Shown: one piece after another, positions 51,872 to 63,303 of the stretch
Position numbering within the stretch: position 1 is the first letter of the stretch
How the letters are laid out: each line of letters opens with the position of its first letter
Source of the DNA: Dryocosmus kuriphilus
Taxonomy: Eukaryota; Arthropoda; Insecta; Hymenoptera; Cynipidae
Length of the DNA stretch: 64,000 nucleotides
Reading direction: 5' to 3'
Assembly: GCA_038277395.1 (NCBI GenBank)
Contig: CM076193.1
Location: 148,913,813 to 148,977,812, forward strand
Position numbers and translations under genes: made by a program
Notes under the pieces: model-generated
The model's database searches: none
What the model saw: only the letters and a program-made list of their open reading frames with translations
What the model was told of the DNA's origin: nothing

Positions 51872-52394
51872 ATTTTTTTCTTAACAAATTTATGTAACTT
51901 TTTCAACTTTTCTTTTTTTCTTCTCATTCTTCGTAACTGAACAAATTGTACTTAATGTATTTATAATCATATTTTCGTTATTTAAGCGCCATAATTGTTT
52001 ACACTACTGAACCTTCAAACCTTGTCCATCTTGTTCTCTGTTCTCTCCTTGACTGTTACATCCAGTCTTTCTCTAATCATGGAGCCGTTCACATTATGTT
52101 CGTGTTTCCGCTCAAAAATCCTTTTATTTAAAGTTCTTTTTTTAAAATAGACTCAACAAAATTTCTTTTCAACTTTTTAACATGACTCAACAACCTTCTC
52201 TCATATTATTCAAGGTAACTCAATCTTCTTTCAAATGCATACATTCAAAACTAACCTCCAAACAAAAATTTCTATCAAACACTTTTTTATATATTCCTTT
52301 TAACATAATTTCAGATCTTTTAACAAAGAGCAAGGCTTTTTAATGTCTTTATGATCTTTTGGATGTTCGACTTTTCATATTACTGATGTGATTT

Positions 52395-52443
52395 TGACCT
52401 GAAGAGGAGACTCATTCCAGAGTCTAGAAACGTTGTCGTCACG
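52395..52443 (+). ncRNA. Hammerhead-ribozyme-like motif of Penelope element 1
   Basis: CTGAAGA (52399-52405, one change from CTGATGA), a perfect 6-bp stem II AGACTC/GAGTCT with loop ATTCCA, then GAAAC (52427-52431) and GTTGTCGTCAC. UGAC before the core can pair with GUCA after the first GUC, giving a 4-bp stem I, and stem III would be only 1-2 bp, as reported for Penelope hammerheads. The core substitution probably lowers activity. Confidence 0.6.
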
Positions 52444-52837
52444 TTTTAATAAACGTTATTCATCAAATGTCCGAAGTATGTCAATTTCCATCCTTCTTTC
52501 TTCAACAGTGGAAAACATATTATTAATAGAATTAAATAGTATTTTCGAAATTTTAACAGTGCATTACGGCTTCATAATTTATTAAATTAGTATCACATTG
52601 AATACTGAAGAAAATATTATTACTGTAAATTACCGAGTACAGGTATACTTTTTTAATCCAAACAAAGAAGAAGAATATTCTTCTCCAGAGCAGAAGAGTT
52701 AAAAACTTTTCATTTATTTGCTAGTGTTTGCAGCATTTCAGTAGTTCTCTTTCTGAGATTTTGTTGTAACCTATCTACCTTCTGTCGTTTTTCTTTTTGT
52801 TTATCCCGAAGATGTTGTAGACTGTGAATTAATTCTT

Positions 52838-55428
52838 TTACATACCTTTGGTATTTCTCTGCACAACCATATTCAACTCTTCTTGCATAGATTCGGCATC
52901 AAGCGTCGCATTTTTGAAATCCTTTTCTGCTGATTTTAAATCACCCTCTAATTTCTTGATTCTGTTTTGTTCTTTTTCTACACTTTCTAACAGTGCTTTT
53001 TCTTTGGCTTCACCTTCAGTTTCAGCAACTTTCTTCTCAGCCTGTTCCTTAAGGATTCGCTTTTCGTTATCTAAGTAAAGCTGGTATGACGAATGAGGAC
53101 TCTGTGCCAGTCTAACTAGTTCAGGAGTTATGGACACTTTGTGCACCATTTTATCATATTCTTTTAAGCCGTCAGCAATTGCAAGTTTTGTATTTAAAGT
53201 TCTTTCCGCCATTCTATTTTTGTCTACAGTTAGGAGCCTTCCTGATAGTGAAAACCCTCTTTCTACATCAGCGTTTCCATGTGTCAGAGCAAGAGCATTT
53301 TGGACGACTCGCTTCATCTCTTGATATTTTACACTCGGATTTGAATGATTTTGAAGGCTAAATATGAGACTCCTATAAGAATCAATTCTTACATCCTTTT
53401 TTCAGTTTAAATAGCATATTTTCGTCCAATTGTAGCAACCTCCATTCGCACTCTAATTTATTGGTGTCAATACAAGGGAGTGGTATTAACTGTCCAATTT
53501 TTTTTATGTAAAATATGCTTTCAGCTTTCTTAATATTTTCGGGCGAAAGACACTGAAAATATTTCAAGGTTTCGAAACGCTTAATTTTTGTAAGTAAATG
53601 ATTTACTGCGGCAGTGTAAAATTCTTTTACTTCAGTTATGAAAAACAACTTTTCTTTCTTAGATAAAGCTGCAACTGTGCCTTTTACTGTTTCTCCAGGA
53701 TTTACCTCAAGCAAATCTAAAAAGTTTGATTTATCTTTAAGTGAAGTAAGTTTTTCCCCATCAAATGAAGTTGATTTCAGATTTGTTCCTTTGATAATAC
53801 TCGATAGCAAAATCAAAATTAGCAGTTTTAACTGATCATACAGTATGTGAATAAGCGGTTCTTCTTTTTGCACAACCAAGGTAAATTCAGTAGTGAAGAT
53901 CTTGGATACATAAACGACAAATTTCAAAGTGCTCTTCAAACGTGCATTTTTCAAATACTTTATTATATCAATATAACTCTGCTTTTCATTAGTGGAAGAT
54001 TCTTTTTTTGGAATGTAATTAAAAAAATAATTTTCTAACGCTGGTTACTGCTCATCTACTCTTACAGCTGCTGGACCTACGGTTAACCACCTTGTGCTTA
54101 TGTGTTTAATGAACTTGTGTTGGGGCAAACTTAGATCATTTTGAATCTTCTTAAATATTTCACATCTCACGCCCCTATGGTGAAAGTATTATTAGACTTT
54201 CACTACCAAATCAGAAACATCTATAGAAAGGCAGTTGCAACCCTTTACAAAAGAATTATGCACAATATGCAGCTCACAGGTACCTGTTTCAAGCAGGGGT
54301 TTAGCCTTTAACATTTTCAATTTTTCTGGAACAAATTAGTCACGACGGTTTTATTAACATTTGGTCCATCACATCCTAGAGCTAGGACCTTCTTTAACGA
54401 TAAACCGTTAGAAACAAGTGATTTTTCTAAATGCGAAAATAAAATTGTACCAGTTGCTGATCCCAAAAAGTAAGTCGCTAAATGCCGAGATACAACAATG
54501 TTCTCGCTTTGTGACCAATATCTTATTTTAATTTGCACCTACTTCTTACTTTTCACATTGCTTGCATCATCAAAAAGCAAGCAAGTCAATGCATCAAATT
54601 TGTCGATATCTTTAATCATTTTTTGGTGAAAATAAGGTCCTAATGCTTCTGTGATAAGATATTGAGCTTTACTTGGAGACAATGAAAAATTATCTGTTAC
54701 AGAACCTGGAAACATGACTTTAAATAATTCTTTTTTCCCTGCACATAACGTGATAGAACTGCAGCTTACAACCATTTCCATACAACAATACAGTTCCGCT
54801 CTTGTTGAAGATTCTTTTGGATTAAATAACGCAACATTACTGTTTAAGCGATTCGAAATCTTAAGAAGTGAAGTCTGAGAAGGCAACAATTTGGTAGGAG
54901 CTGTTATTGGCTGAATAAATGTCGGTTCAGATAATTCAGGATTTACTGAAACTTCTGCAGGATTCGCTAATAATAAAGTCTGACCTGATTTTAATATATT
55001 CAAATTTTTTATGTTTTTGGCAGTCTTCGAATGCTGTATAAGTTTTGCAGATCCCTTGTCAGTTACAATAATTACATTTGGGCAAATTTTACACAAACAA
55101 GAATGTAAATCGTTTTGATTTCTCTGCGTCCACTGGGATACAGTCGTTCCGGTATTATCTTTGATAAGTAACCACTTATCTTAAAATTTTACTTTTTTCG
55201 ACATATTAATTGCAGTTAGAGAGTATTTTAATTTTTCGAAAATAACTGAAATGCAATAATAGAAAACAATTAAAATCATAAAAATGGCAAAAAATTCAAC
55301 ATTATAATGAATATGTAATTCTTCAAAACTAAAATTCTTACCTTTATATTGCCTAACCAGGCAACTAAACAACAAATCCACGGAAACTCTACATTGAAAT
55401 CTCTTTCATCTAAAATGCCGAAACGTAA
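52838..55428 (-). pseudogene. hAT transposase, BED-like N-terminus, disrupted
   Basis: On the minus strand an exon 55342-55428 (acceptor TTTTTGCAG, donor GTAAG) reads LRFGILDERDFNVEFPWICC and joins WLLIKDNTGTTVSQW.. LHSCLCKICPNVIIVTDKGS, a BED-finger-like Cys pair. Then comes EALGPYFHQKMIKDIDKFDA..DDASNVKSKK, a stop, LALGCDGPNVNKTV, ELHIVHNSFVKGC, RCEIFKKIQNDLSL and STRWLTVGPAAVR. The end is LTHGNADVERGFSLSGRLL (catalytic Glu of the dimerisation region), followed by a Lys/Glu-rich coiled-coil-like tail to 52838. Stops at about 54539, 54316-53960 and a frameshift at an A6 run near 53395 break it. The closest type is the insect hAT group with the GNADVERGFS motif. Confidence 0.8.
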
Positions 55429-56039
55429 CTGCAAAAATAAAATATTTTAATATATTAATAAACTTTTTTACTTTTTCAGGAATATTCCGAATGCATTGAA
55501 CAATTACTTTTTCTTTAGTTAATTTTACAGCTTTTCATCTCTCCTATCATAGAATTTTGTCTAAAATTGTTTAAAAGTGGAAAAAGTAAAGATGATCGAA
55601 GCATTTAAATAAATTTGGATCAGATGTGCTATAAAAGTATTAATACTTATCATTACAAGAATGAACTAAGGCAACGTTAGTTTTCAAAAATAAATAGCAC
55701 AATCATAATGATCAGGATAGATCAGAAATAAGTCTAATAAGTGAACATAACAAAAAATAACATAACCTGTATTCTTAAAGGCAAATTCGTTTTTTTAGAA
55801 GAAATAAAAGATACATTTCCAAAAAGCTGTAAAATTAAAAGAAGCGAAACATTGAAAATATTTAATGTTTGAAACATTATACTCATAAAATCAACTTACC
55901 TCAACTTGAAATCACTCGATCAAAAAGATAAATGCCACGTGCCAGACAATTTTCAAAATAGAGGAAATAGAGGAAATAGAGGGCCGGCTGTGAACCCTGA
56001 AATATAGATCAATTAAAATTTTGCCTTTGTGGAATTATA

Positions 56040-58030
56040 AACGAATACTATACTTTATTAAGTTTTTTTACATAAATAATTTTAAAGAAACATGTGGATT
56101 TCGAATCTTGATCCATTTTTTTTTTGATCCTGAACAGAAAAGATGTCCCTTTTCTAGATCTACCAATTTTAGAAAGCATTTTTTAACACTAAAAGGCAAA
56201 GTTTGTAAATGATTTCATTTCAATCTAAAAAAATTTTCCGCTTTATTTGACACAAAGTTGAAATTGAAAAAAATTAATAATAAAATAAGGGACAAGCAAC
56301 GCTTTCGTCAAAAACCGCTAATCCAAAATCTGTAGGTATTTTTAGAAGAAGAAGTCCAAGTAAAAAAATTCCTGGTTATTTAAATTCACTTTTGTAAAAT
56401 GTTTGAGAAAAAAATTTTTTAATTCATCAATAAAAATACCAACAGAAAATATTCTTCCTATTGCAAATGGCAAAATGAATATATCTGTGGGTCGAAAATT
56501 GAAGGTAGCTTAAAGGAGACAATATTTAACAAAAAATATAAATAGTAAAAATTTAATTAAAAATAAAAAAGAAGGAAATTAGCTACAAAAATAATCAAAA
56601 TGGAAATTCAGTAAGTGTATATATTTTATATGATATAAAAACTATTATTTCTTTTCTTTCCTAGCGCGGATTGAAAATTGCACATTTTTCATATTAAATT
56701 AAACCACGTACAAAAGATTTCCTTAAAAATAAGAATCACTACACTATTTTCTTAAATATATTATAATCAAGTGCCAAGATTATCCTTTAGACATAAAAAG
56801 ATTAGATTTTCTCAATTTTCATTTTCGTTTCAAACAAAAGTTCCAGATATAGAAAAATAACACTTGGTTTGTTATAAGATTTTTTTTTTTTTGATAATCA
56901 ATCGTTTTCAAGAAAATTAACGATATATAATAAAAAATGTATAACAAAAAGATATTAACCTTCCAATTTTCGACATTTACCTGCTTCGCGCGATAAAAAC
57001 ATACATCAATTAAAATTTTGCTTTTGTAGAATTAGAAAAGGCTGCTATATTTTTATATATAAGAATTTTTACCCAAGAATAATGTATAATTGAAAGTGTT
57101 GCGGCCTTTGTTGTTTATTTTAAAAAATTCATTGTCAACATGTTTCGATTCAAATTTGAATCATATTCATGACATTTTTATAACATTTTAAAAGCAGTAG
57201 TATAATAATCAAAATCAATGGAACATTCCATATATTATTTTGTAGAGAACAGGCTTTATTCTGTGAAACCTAACCTGTACAAAAGATTATTTAAGTTAAT
57301 GTTTTGTAGAATGCGGAAAAGTTTGTATTATTATATTATTATTTAAAGGAAATTATTATTACTTACATTAGTGTTCATTTTGTTAAAGAAAAAGGTGTTG
57401 AAGTTAAAAAATAAAGAAAATTTTGTTAGAGCCATGAGGCATTTCCGATAAAAACGTCATGACTGAAATTTTAGTTTAGTATCATACAATACTTATACAG
57501 CTATAACCTTGAATGTCAGTTCTAAGATTAATAGAATTTATATCATGTTGTATATGAATCATCTCTAGAATTAATCTTTTGTCCAGGTTAGGTATATTTT
57601 ATTACGTCTTTTTTACATGAATAATATTGAAGAAACACGCGCATTTCGAATTTCGATTCACTTTTTCTTCTAAATTCATTTTTGTAAATCTAGAAATTTT
57701 ATGAAGCAATTTTTTAACCTAAAAGGTAAATTTTTGTAATTTAGTTAACACAAAATGGAAATTGAAAAAAGTTCATAATAAAATAGGGAACAAGCAGCAT
57801 TATCCGAAAATCTGAAGGTACTTTCCGAAGAATAAGTCCAAGTAGAAAAATTGATGATATTCTAAATTACTTTTTGTACAAAATCTGGGATATTAAAAAT
57901 CTTTCAATTCATCAATACAATTTATCAACAGAAAATATTTTTCCTCTTGCAAATGGCAAAGTGAATATATCTGTGGAATTGGAAATTGAACGCAGTTTCA
58001 AGGAGGCGATATTTAAACAAAACTAGAAAC
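56040..58030. repeat. Direct repeat pair of a ~450-bp dispersed repeat
   Basis: 56040-56540 and 57595-58030 share ACATGTGGATTTCGAATYTTGAT-like sequence, AAAGGYAAAGTTTGTAA, ACACAAARTTGAAATTGAAA, AATTCATCAATA.. and GCAAATGGCAAARTGAATAT. Partial relatives occur at 38960-39070 and, inverted, near 30100-30260. 56820-56950 shares words with the repeat at 31620-31740. At 57142-57162 on the minus strand GATTCAAATTTGAATC is followed by GAAAC, a possible decayed hammerhead. No ORF. Confidence 0.6.
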
Positions 58031-58099
58031 TGAAAAAAATTAATTAAAAGATAAAACGAGACAAGCAAATTTACCGTCATAATATTCAAAATTCAATTT

Positions 58100-59140
58100 C
58101 AGGAAGTGTAAATATTGAAAACATTATAAAAAGTAATTTTTAGCCCACATCCGAAATAGATCTCTTTCAAACCAAGCCACCTTTTTCCGGAAGTAAAACC
58201 CCATAAACGACTCTATTCTTCCTACCAAAATACAATTAGCCCTGTGTACAAACTAAGGGAAAAAAATCTCGAAAAACGACAAAAAGGTAATAAATTTAAC
58301 AGAAGCAACAAGAATTTGCCTTACGACAAAGACGATTTCATTGTGGAGAAAGTGAGGTATTGTAAGCAAAAAATTTTCTGGAGCATGTAACCAGCATGTA
58401 ATTCCGGTCGTCATTCCGGAGTCCGAAGGTCTAGCCTAGTCGACTGTCCAGTGTCCATTCGGATTTTGCCTATAAAGCATATTCGTGGTTGGTACCTGCA
58501 AAAAGTTTTCAGACCAAAAAGACGTCACGCCGCGCCTTTTTCGGTCCAGGTGGTTAGGTTTGCTTCAGTTAAAATCGAAGTTAAATGACTTTGGCGGACA
58601 TTGACCAGAGCGGATAACAAAGGGCAACAATACGAAGCTAAAACTCGCCCTCGCAAGAGGTGGTTATATCATTGACTTACAACCGCACACCATGTGACGC
58701 AATGGCCGAGAAATGCCAGCAGGTAGCCACGCTCCTTTTACCGGAACCGAGTGTATTCCACCCTGACACTGACTTTCCGGGTAATTTTCATCCTGTTATT
58801 TGATACAAAGAAGGCAGCGGTCGTTATATACGAGCACAAGCCTCCTTCAATTCTTATCCCCCTAGATTCAGAATATTTAATGGCATTTTAATGGTGTCGA
58901 GGATGCTGGAAAAGCCTACAATGTTACATGTCAAGTTCACCTGGTAATTTAGATAAATATTCATTGGAAACGCAATAGGTATTTTCTGCCTATTTTCTTT
59001 AACTTTGCGTTAAATTACGGGACTTTTGATGAATAAACTGTTAATGGAAAGAAATGGTCAAGTTATTTGTGAAAAATGCAAAAGAATGGCTTGGGGAATG
59101 GACATGTTGGACATTCTATTGAGTATCGAGTGAAAAATAG
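58100..59140. other. No gene recognised
   Basis: 58380-58850 has more balanced base composition than its surroundings, but only short frames. No domain, tRNA or TE motif was recognised. A conserved non-coding segment or an old TE cannot be excluded. Confidence 0.4.
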
Positions 59141-59411
59141 TTTTTATCTGAAATAGGCAGAATAAGCGCACTTTATCTGCCCGCGGAGCGGCAGTAAAAT
59201 TTCACTTTATTGTACCGCGACGAGCGACACGTAGAGTAAGGAGGGGGAAGTGAGAGAGTGCAAGAGAGAAAGAGAAAGATGCATATGCGTTCCTTTATTA
59301 GGCATCAACCGCTTTGTCCCACACACGTGCGTACGCCGTACAATTAAACGCCATTTTACTCCCACTTCTTGGGCAGATAAAGTGCGCTCACTCTGCCTAA
59401 TTCAGATAAAG
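59141..59411. mobile_element. Small MITE-like element with ~40-bp inverted repeats
   Basis: 59143-59182 (TTTATCTGAAATAGGCAGAA.. GCGCACTTTATCTGCCC) is the near-complement of 59371-59411 (GGGCAGATAAAGTGCGC.. CTGCCTAATTCAGATAAA). The interior is GC-richer with a G/A-rich and a CACACGTGCG stretch and no ORF. Target duplication not clear. Confidence 0.65.
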
Positions 59412-59415
59412 TATC

Positions 59416-59505
59416 GTATGCACCTCAGTAGTAAGTTGACTTTATACTAGGATGCAGTTTCTGCATTCTCGTATAAAGTTCAACTTTACTGCTTAGGTGC
59501 ATAAT
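59416..59505. repeat. 90-bp hairpin (GCACCTCAGTAGTAAGTTGA...)
   Basis: Arms of about 42 bp around TTTC: GCACCTCAGTAGTAAGTTGA and ACTTTATACTAGGATGCA pair with TGCATTCTCGTATAAAGTTC and AACTTTACTGCTTAGGTGC, with a few mismatches. It directly follows the MITE-like element. Confidence 0.75.
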
Positions 59506-59559
59506 GTACTATTTCTTTAATAATTTGTAAAATCGATCTTTAAACTATATCAGAAAGTC

Positions 59560-59900
59560 CCCCTCCCCTATTAGCCTCAACCCATTTGCAAACCATCCTC
59601 TCTCCTATGTATCCCTTCCCTATAATCTTCTTTTAGCCTTTTCCCCTCTTCTATAATATGTGCCCTTCAGTCTCCCATTCTCTCCAACCCCCTTCCCCTT
59701 ACACCCTATTTCCCTATTTTATATCCTCAAATATATACCCCATCTCATCTTCCCCCCAAAACCTATATCCCCCCTCCTACTTCAATTTATAAATCTCTTC
59801 TCCTTTTCATTTATCATCACCCCTCTTTCAAAAAAATGCTCTCCCCTCCCTTCTCCTAGCATCTTTTCAGATTTTTTCCTAATGTTTCACTATTATTCTA
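59560..59900. repeat. Pyrimidine-rich (C/T) low-complexity tract
   Basis: Plus strand almost only C and T with CCCTTCCCCT-like words, the strand opposite to the purine-rich tract at 32270-32640. No period was found by eye. The frame at 59660-59923 is a compositional artefact. Confidence 0.7.
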
Positions 59901-60020
59901 CAAAGAAGTATTTTTATTTCTAACCTTCACTTCTTAAGACAATTTGCAAATTCTTCCTGCTTGTAATTGAATTAAAATTCAATTTAATAATGGAATTGTA
60001 TTTTTCACTCTCTATCGTGT

Positions 60021-61059
60021 ATGTGTGCCAAAAAAAATCGATAATTTAAAAAATTTTTTTTTCTCACTCCCCCCCCCAAAATATCGTAGAATGCGTCCAA
60101 ACAAAAATTTTCGCACAGGCGGAGCCAGTAATTTCAATTTTAAGAGGTCCATCATCGAATTTAAAGTTTTCCCATTGAAATAACATAGAAAAGAGGATTT
60201 TTTACATTATTTAATTCCGCAAGCTATGAAAAAAATTTGTTTTCACAAAGTAAATAAATAAACCTTATTGAGCATTAAATTTTTGACAAAAAATCCCATC
60301 GAGTGACATTTCTATTATCAATATTTGACTTTCTGTAGAGCCTTAAAGTTACAATTTTTGAAAATTTTGTGTTTTTTACATTTTTATGGTAAACTATGGG
60401 AGATCGGACAAAAAGTTAAATCGAAATTTTGTAGTACATCTGACGTACTATAAAAAAGTCTGCGAGGAATTTTATGTATTATTAATATATAAGAAGTTAT
60501 AGTTCCAAAATTAGGCCGAAATTAGCGTTTTCCCTCTGAGTATATATATACTTTGTACGTTCAAAATTAAAAAAATAAGAATTTGTGGTTCTGTAACTTC
60601 TTAAATATTAATAATATGAAAAATTTCTCGCAGACATTTTTGTAGTGCGTCAGATAGACTACAAAATTGCAATTGAACTTTTTGTCCTATCTCCGAAGGT
60701 TTAGCTTAAAAATGTAAAAAAAAACGCAAAATTTTCAAAAATTGAAATTTTAAGGTTCTACAGAAAGTGAAATATTGATGATAGAAATTTCACTCAATGC
60801 AACTTTTTGTCAAAAATTTTATGCTGAATAAGGTTTATTTATTTATTTTATGGAAAAAAAAATTTTCATTGCTTGTGGAATTAAATAATGTAAAAAATCC
60901 TCTTTTCTATGTTATTTCAATGGGAAAACTTTAAATTCGATGATGGACCTCTTAAAATTGAAATTATAGGCTCTGCTTGTGAGAGAATTTTTTTTTGGAC
61001 ATATTCTACGATATCTTGGGGGGAGAGTGAGAAAAAAGGTTATCGATTTTTTTTGGCAC

Positions 61060-61063
<4 letters not shown>
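60021..61063. mobile_element. 1.04-kb foldback element, two ~490-bp inverted arms
   Basis: The left arm (60021-60530) and right arm (about 60575-61063) are imperfect reverse complements along their whole length. Matching blocks include GTGTGCCAAAAAAAATCGAT at the outer ends, GAGGTCCATCATCGAATTTA, ATAACATAGAAAAGAGGATT and TTCTTAAATATTAATA near the turn at about 60545. The outer end reads TA(G)GGTGTGCC on the right, suggesting a mariner-like TA target. No ORF spans it, so it is a long-hairpin MITE. Confidence 0.85.

Positions 61064-61091
<28 letters not shown>
61064..61091. repeat. (TA)14 microsatellite
   Basis: Pure TA repeat between the foldback element and the minus-strand hammerhead-like remnant. 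Penelope elements are often found next to such repeats. Confidence 0.9.
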
Positions 61092-61110
61092 AGTGAAGAC
61101 AGTCCTTTAC

Positions 61111-61155
61111 TTTTGCAACGTTTCGTTGGCCATGGATTTACCAACCACATCAGGC
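61111..61155 (-). ncRNA. Hammerhead-ribozyme-like remnant (minus strand)
   Basis: On the minus strand CTGATGT (61147-61153, one change from CTGATGA), then a perfect 5-bp stem II GTTGG/CCAAC with loop TAAATCCATGG, then GAAACGTTGC. This looks like the 3' end of another Penelope-like copy pointing left, without any coding part left. Confidence 0.5.
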
Positions 61156-61296
61156 TATATATTTAAAAAATCCTTTGGTTTGTAAAAGATTGGAAACAAC
61201 AATAAGAACAATGGTTATAGCAGAAAAATATTCTTACCTTAAAAATTGCAATCGAAGTATATACATATCCAATTCAATAAAAATTGTTGATTAACA

Positions 61297-61387
61297 GAGT
61301 AAGGAAAAATTCCATCAACGACAACTTCCAGACAAATTATTAAATAATTTGTCTGGAATTTGTCGTTGATGGAATTTTTCCTTACTC
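61297..61387. repeat. Near-perfect 45-bp-arm hairpin
   Basis: GAGTAAGGAAAAATTCCATC.. pairs with ..GATGGAATTTTTCCTTACTC around the single A at 61342, with one mismatch in 45 pairs. No spacer loop. It may be a very young inverted duplication or an insertion junction. Confidence 0.9.
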
Positions 61388-61737
61388 TTTAACTATTATC
61401 CCAGACGTTAAAATGAATGTTTGAATTTTAACATCTTAATTCAATTAACATCAAATATTGTTGATTAACATTTTTTTTTTTGTGAAATTTTAAAATGAAT
61501 AAATAGTATAAATACAGGTGTTAAAATTTATGAAACCGTAATAATAAAACATTTTGTAAAAGATTTAAACAGAGAGACATGATATTAGAGTCGTTGCGAT
61601 ATTGAACAGTATTGAAATAAATACTAATATTCTAATGTCGGCTGTGTATATCTAAAAATTGTAAGTAAAAATTTCGTCGGTCTTTCAGCCAATTTTCAAT
61701 AACACTGTTTTTTCATTTAATAACAAATTTTATCCCA

Positions 61738-62772
61738 ATGGGTTCTCCTTTCTCTCCTATTGTTTCTAATCTGGTTTTAAACGACACTGAAATTAGAGCC
61801 TTAAATAAATTATCTTTCAAACCTATTTTTTACAAAAAGTACGTTGATGATATTTTCACAATTGTTTCAACAAATAAAATAAACGATCTGCTTTCGACAT
61901 TCAATAGTATTGAAGAGTCTATCCAATTTACTATAGAGGTTGAAAATAGTAACAATTTAAATTTTCTTGATCTAACTATTATAAAAATGGATAATTGCCT
62001 TATTACTAACTGGTAAAAAAAACCTACAAACTCTGGTAGATTTTTAAACTTTGAGTCTCATCACATGAATTGTCATAAAATTGGAGTAATCAAAGGCTTA
62101 GTTGATCGTAACTTAAAATTGAGTGATAGAAAATTTTACAAAGAAAACTTAAAATATATACAAGAAATACTTCAGCTAAATAATTACCCTTTAGATTTTA
62201 TTAAAAGTATTATTAAAGAACCTATTCAAGAAACGTACAATACCTTCTCTATTAATAATAAAAAAAGTAACTGGCTAGCTTCTTTCAACAAAAATGATAT
62301 GAGAATCACTCTTCCATATATTCAAAATCTTTCTGAACAACTTCGAATGTCTTTAAAAAAATTCAACATAAATGTTTATTTTAAAAACAAACATAGCTTA
62401 AATAATTTTGTTTATAAAAATAAAGATTTCGATAAGGTTGAAGATCTATCTAGAGTTGTAAATTTAATTAAATGTCATCAATGCAATAAAGCATATATTG
62501 GTGAAACTGGTCGCCGTCTAAAAACTCGAATTTTAGAACATAAAAAAGATTGTATTTTGGGTAATTTAAACATAGGTTTATCACAACATTCATGGCACTT
62601 CAGACACTATTTTGATTTCGATTAAAAAAATATTAAAATTTTATCTAGCGAAAATAATATTCACAAAAGACGAATTTTAGAATCTATTTTTATCAATACA
62701 TTTTTTAAAATATCTATCAATTTAAAAACTGAAACTATGAACATCAATAGCATTTATAATTGTATCTTATAT
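61738..62772 (+). pseudogene. Penelope-like RT (C-terminal) and GIY-YIG endonuclease
   Basis: Starts inside the RT at MGSPFSPIVSNLVLNDTEIR, then FYKKYVDDIFTIVSTN (active site) and NSNNLNFLDLTIIK. A stop at about 62015 interrupts before PTNSGRFLNFESHHMNCHK. Then come linker sequence and the GIY-YIG core VVNLIKCHQCNKAYIGETGR with LKTRILEHKKD, a stop at 62625, and the C-terminal KRRILESIFI..INLKTE..NINSIY to 62772. The finger and palm motifs upstream are missing. Compared with element 1 the protein is clearly a different lineage. Confidence 0.88.
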
Positions 62773-63273
62773 TAAACACAAAATAATTTTTCATTTTGCT
62801 TTTTTCAAACTACTTTGACTTTGGCGCGCTAATTCTCATTTGAGTTTTAAACCATCGACAAGCATCTCTATTGTAAACTCCCTTTTCGCTTCAGTATGTC
62901 GATTGTCCTCTGTCCATTCATGTCATTCTCCACAACAACTCTTTCAAAAATGTGAATTTTCACTAAAAATGATTCAGAGCCATTATTTTGCTCTAAATTA
63001 AAACAACTAAAAAATTTTCCTTACTCAGTGACTTTTGTCATTTTTATATCAGTTGAGTTTTAATACGACTACTCTTTGTGCATCGATATGTTTCTCGAGT
63101 AATTTGAGGTTAAATCCTCATTCTTTCGATTTTTGCAACAAACAATGTTTTAGTATCTTCAGGTATGTTTATAAAGTTTTTTCCAAATTCTGTATCCATT
63201 TTTTTCTTCGATTATCACTACGAATTTATTTCCTTTTATTCTCTTGTAGATATTATTAATCTTTTAAATCTTC

Positions 63274-63303
63274 CTGATGATGATTCGCAATGTGTGTCGA
63301 AAC
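63274..63303 (+). ncRNA. Hammerhead-ribozyme-like motif of Penelope element 2
   Basis: Exact CTGATGA (63274-63280) and GAAAC (63299-63303) flank a weak stem II (GATTCGC / GTGTGTC, with G-U pairs and one U-U). It lies 500 bp downstream of the GIY-YIG gene, inside the presumed terminal repeat. Confidence 0.5.

Larger units (their letters stand above)
49470..52490 (+). mobile_element. Penelope-like element 1, inserted in the third hAT
   Basis: Contains PLE reverse transcriptase and GIY-YIG endonuclease remains (49500-51871) followed by about 500 bp of 3' sequence with a hammerhead-like motif at 52395-52443. The edges are approximate: a GTGTCGAAACTTAC word near 49482 resembles the 3' half of another hammerhead (63290), suggesting the start of a terminal repeat. 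Confidence 0.75.
49175..55999 (-). mobile_element. Third hAT transposon (minus), interrupted by a Penelope-like element
   Basis: The left edge CAGGGATCACAG and the right edge on the reverse strand CAGGGTTCACAG match at 11 of 12 positions. Flanks share AAATAT (49169-49174 and 56000-56005), a degraded 8-bp duplication. Both subterminal regions carry AATAGAGGAAATAGAGG-type words. The transposase reads on the minus strand (52838-55428). Without the Penelope-like insertion (about 49470-52490) the element would be about 3.8 kb, a normal hAT size. Confidence 0.65.

Noticed and set aside
59660..59923. Pro/Ser/Phe-rich frame of 87 codons
   Set aside because: Produced by the pyrimidine-rich tract.
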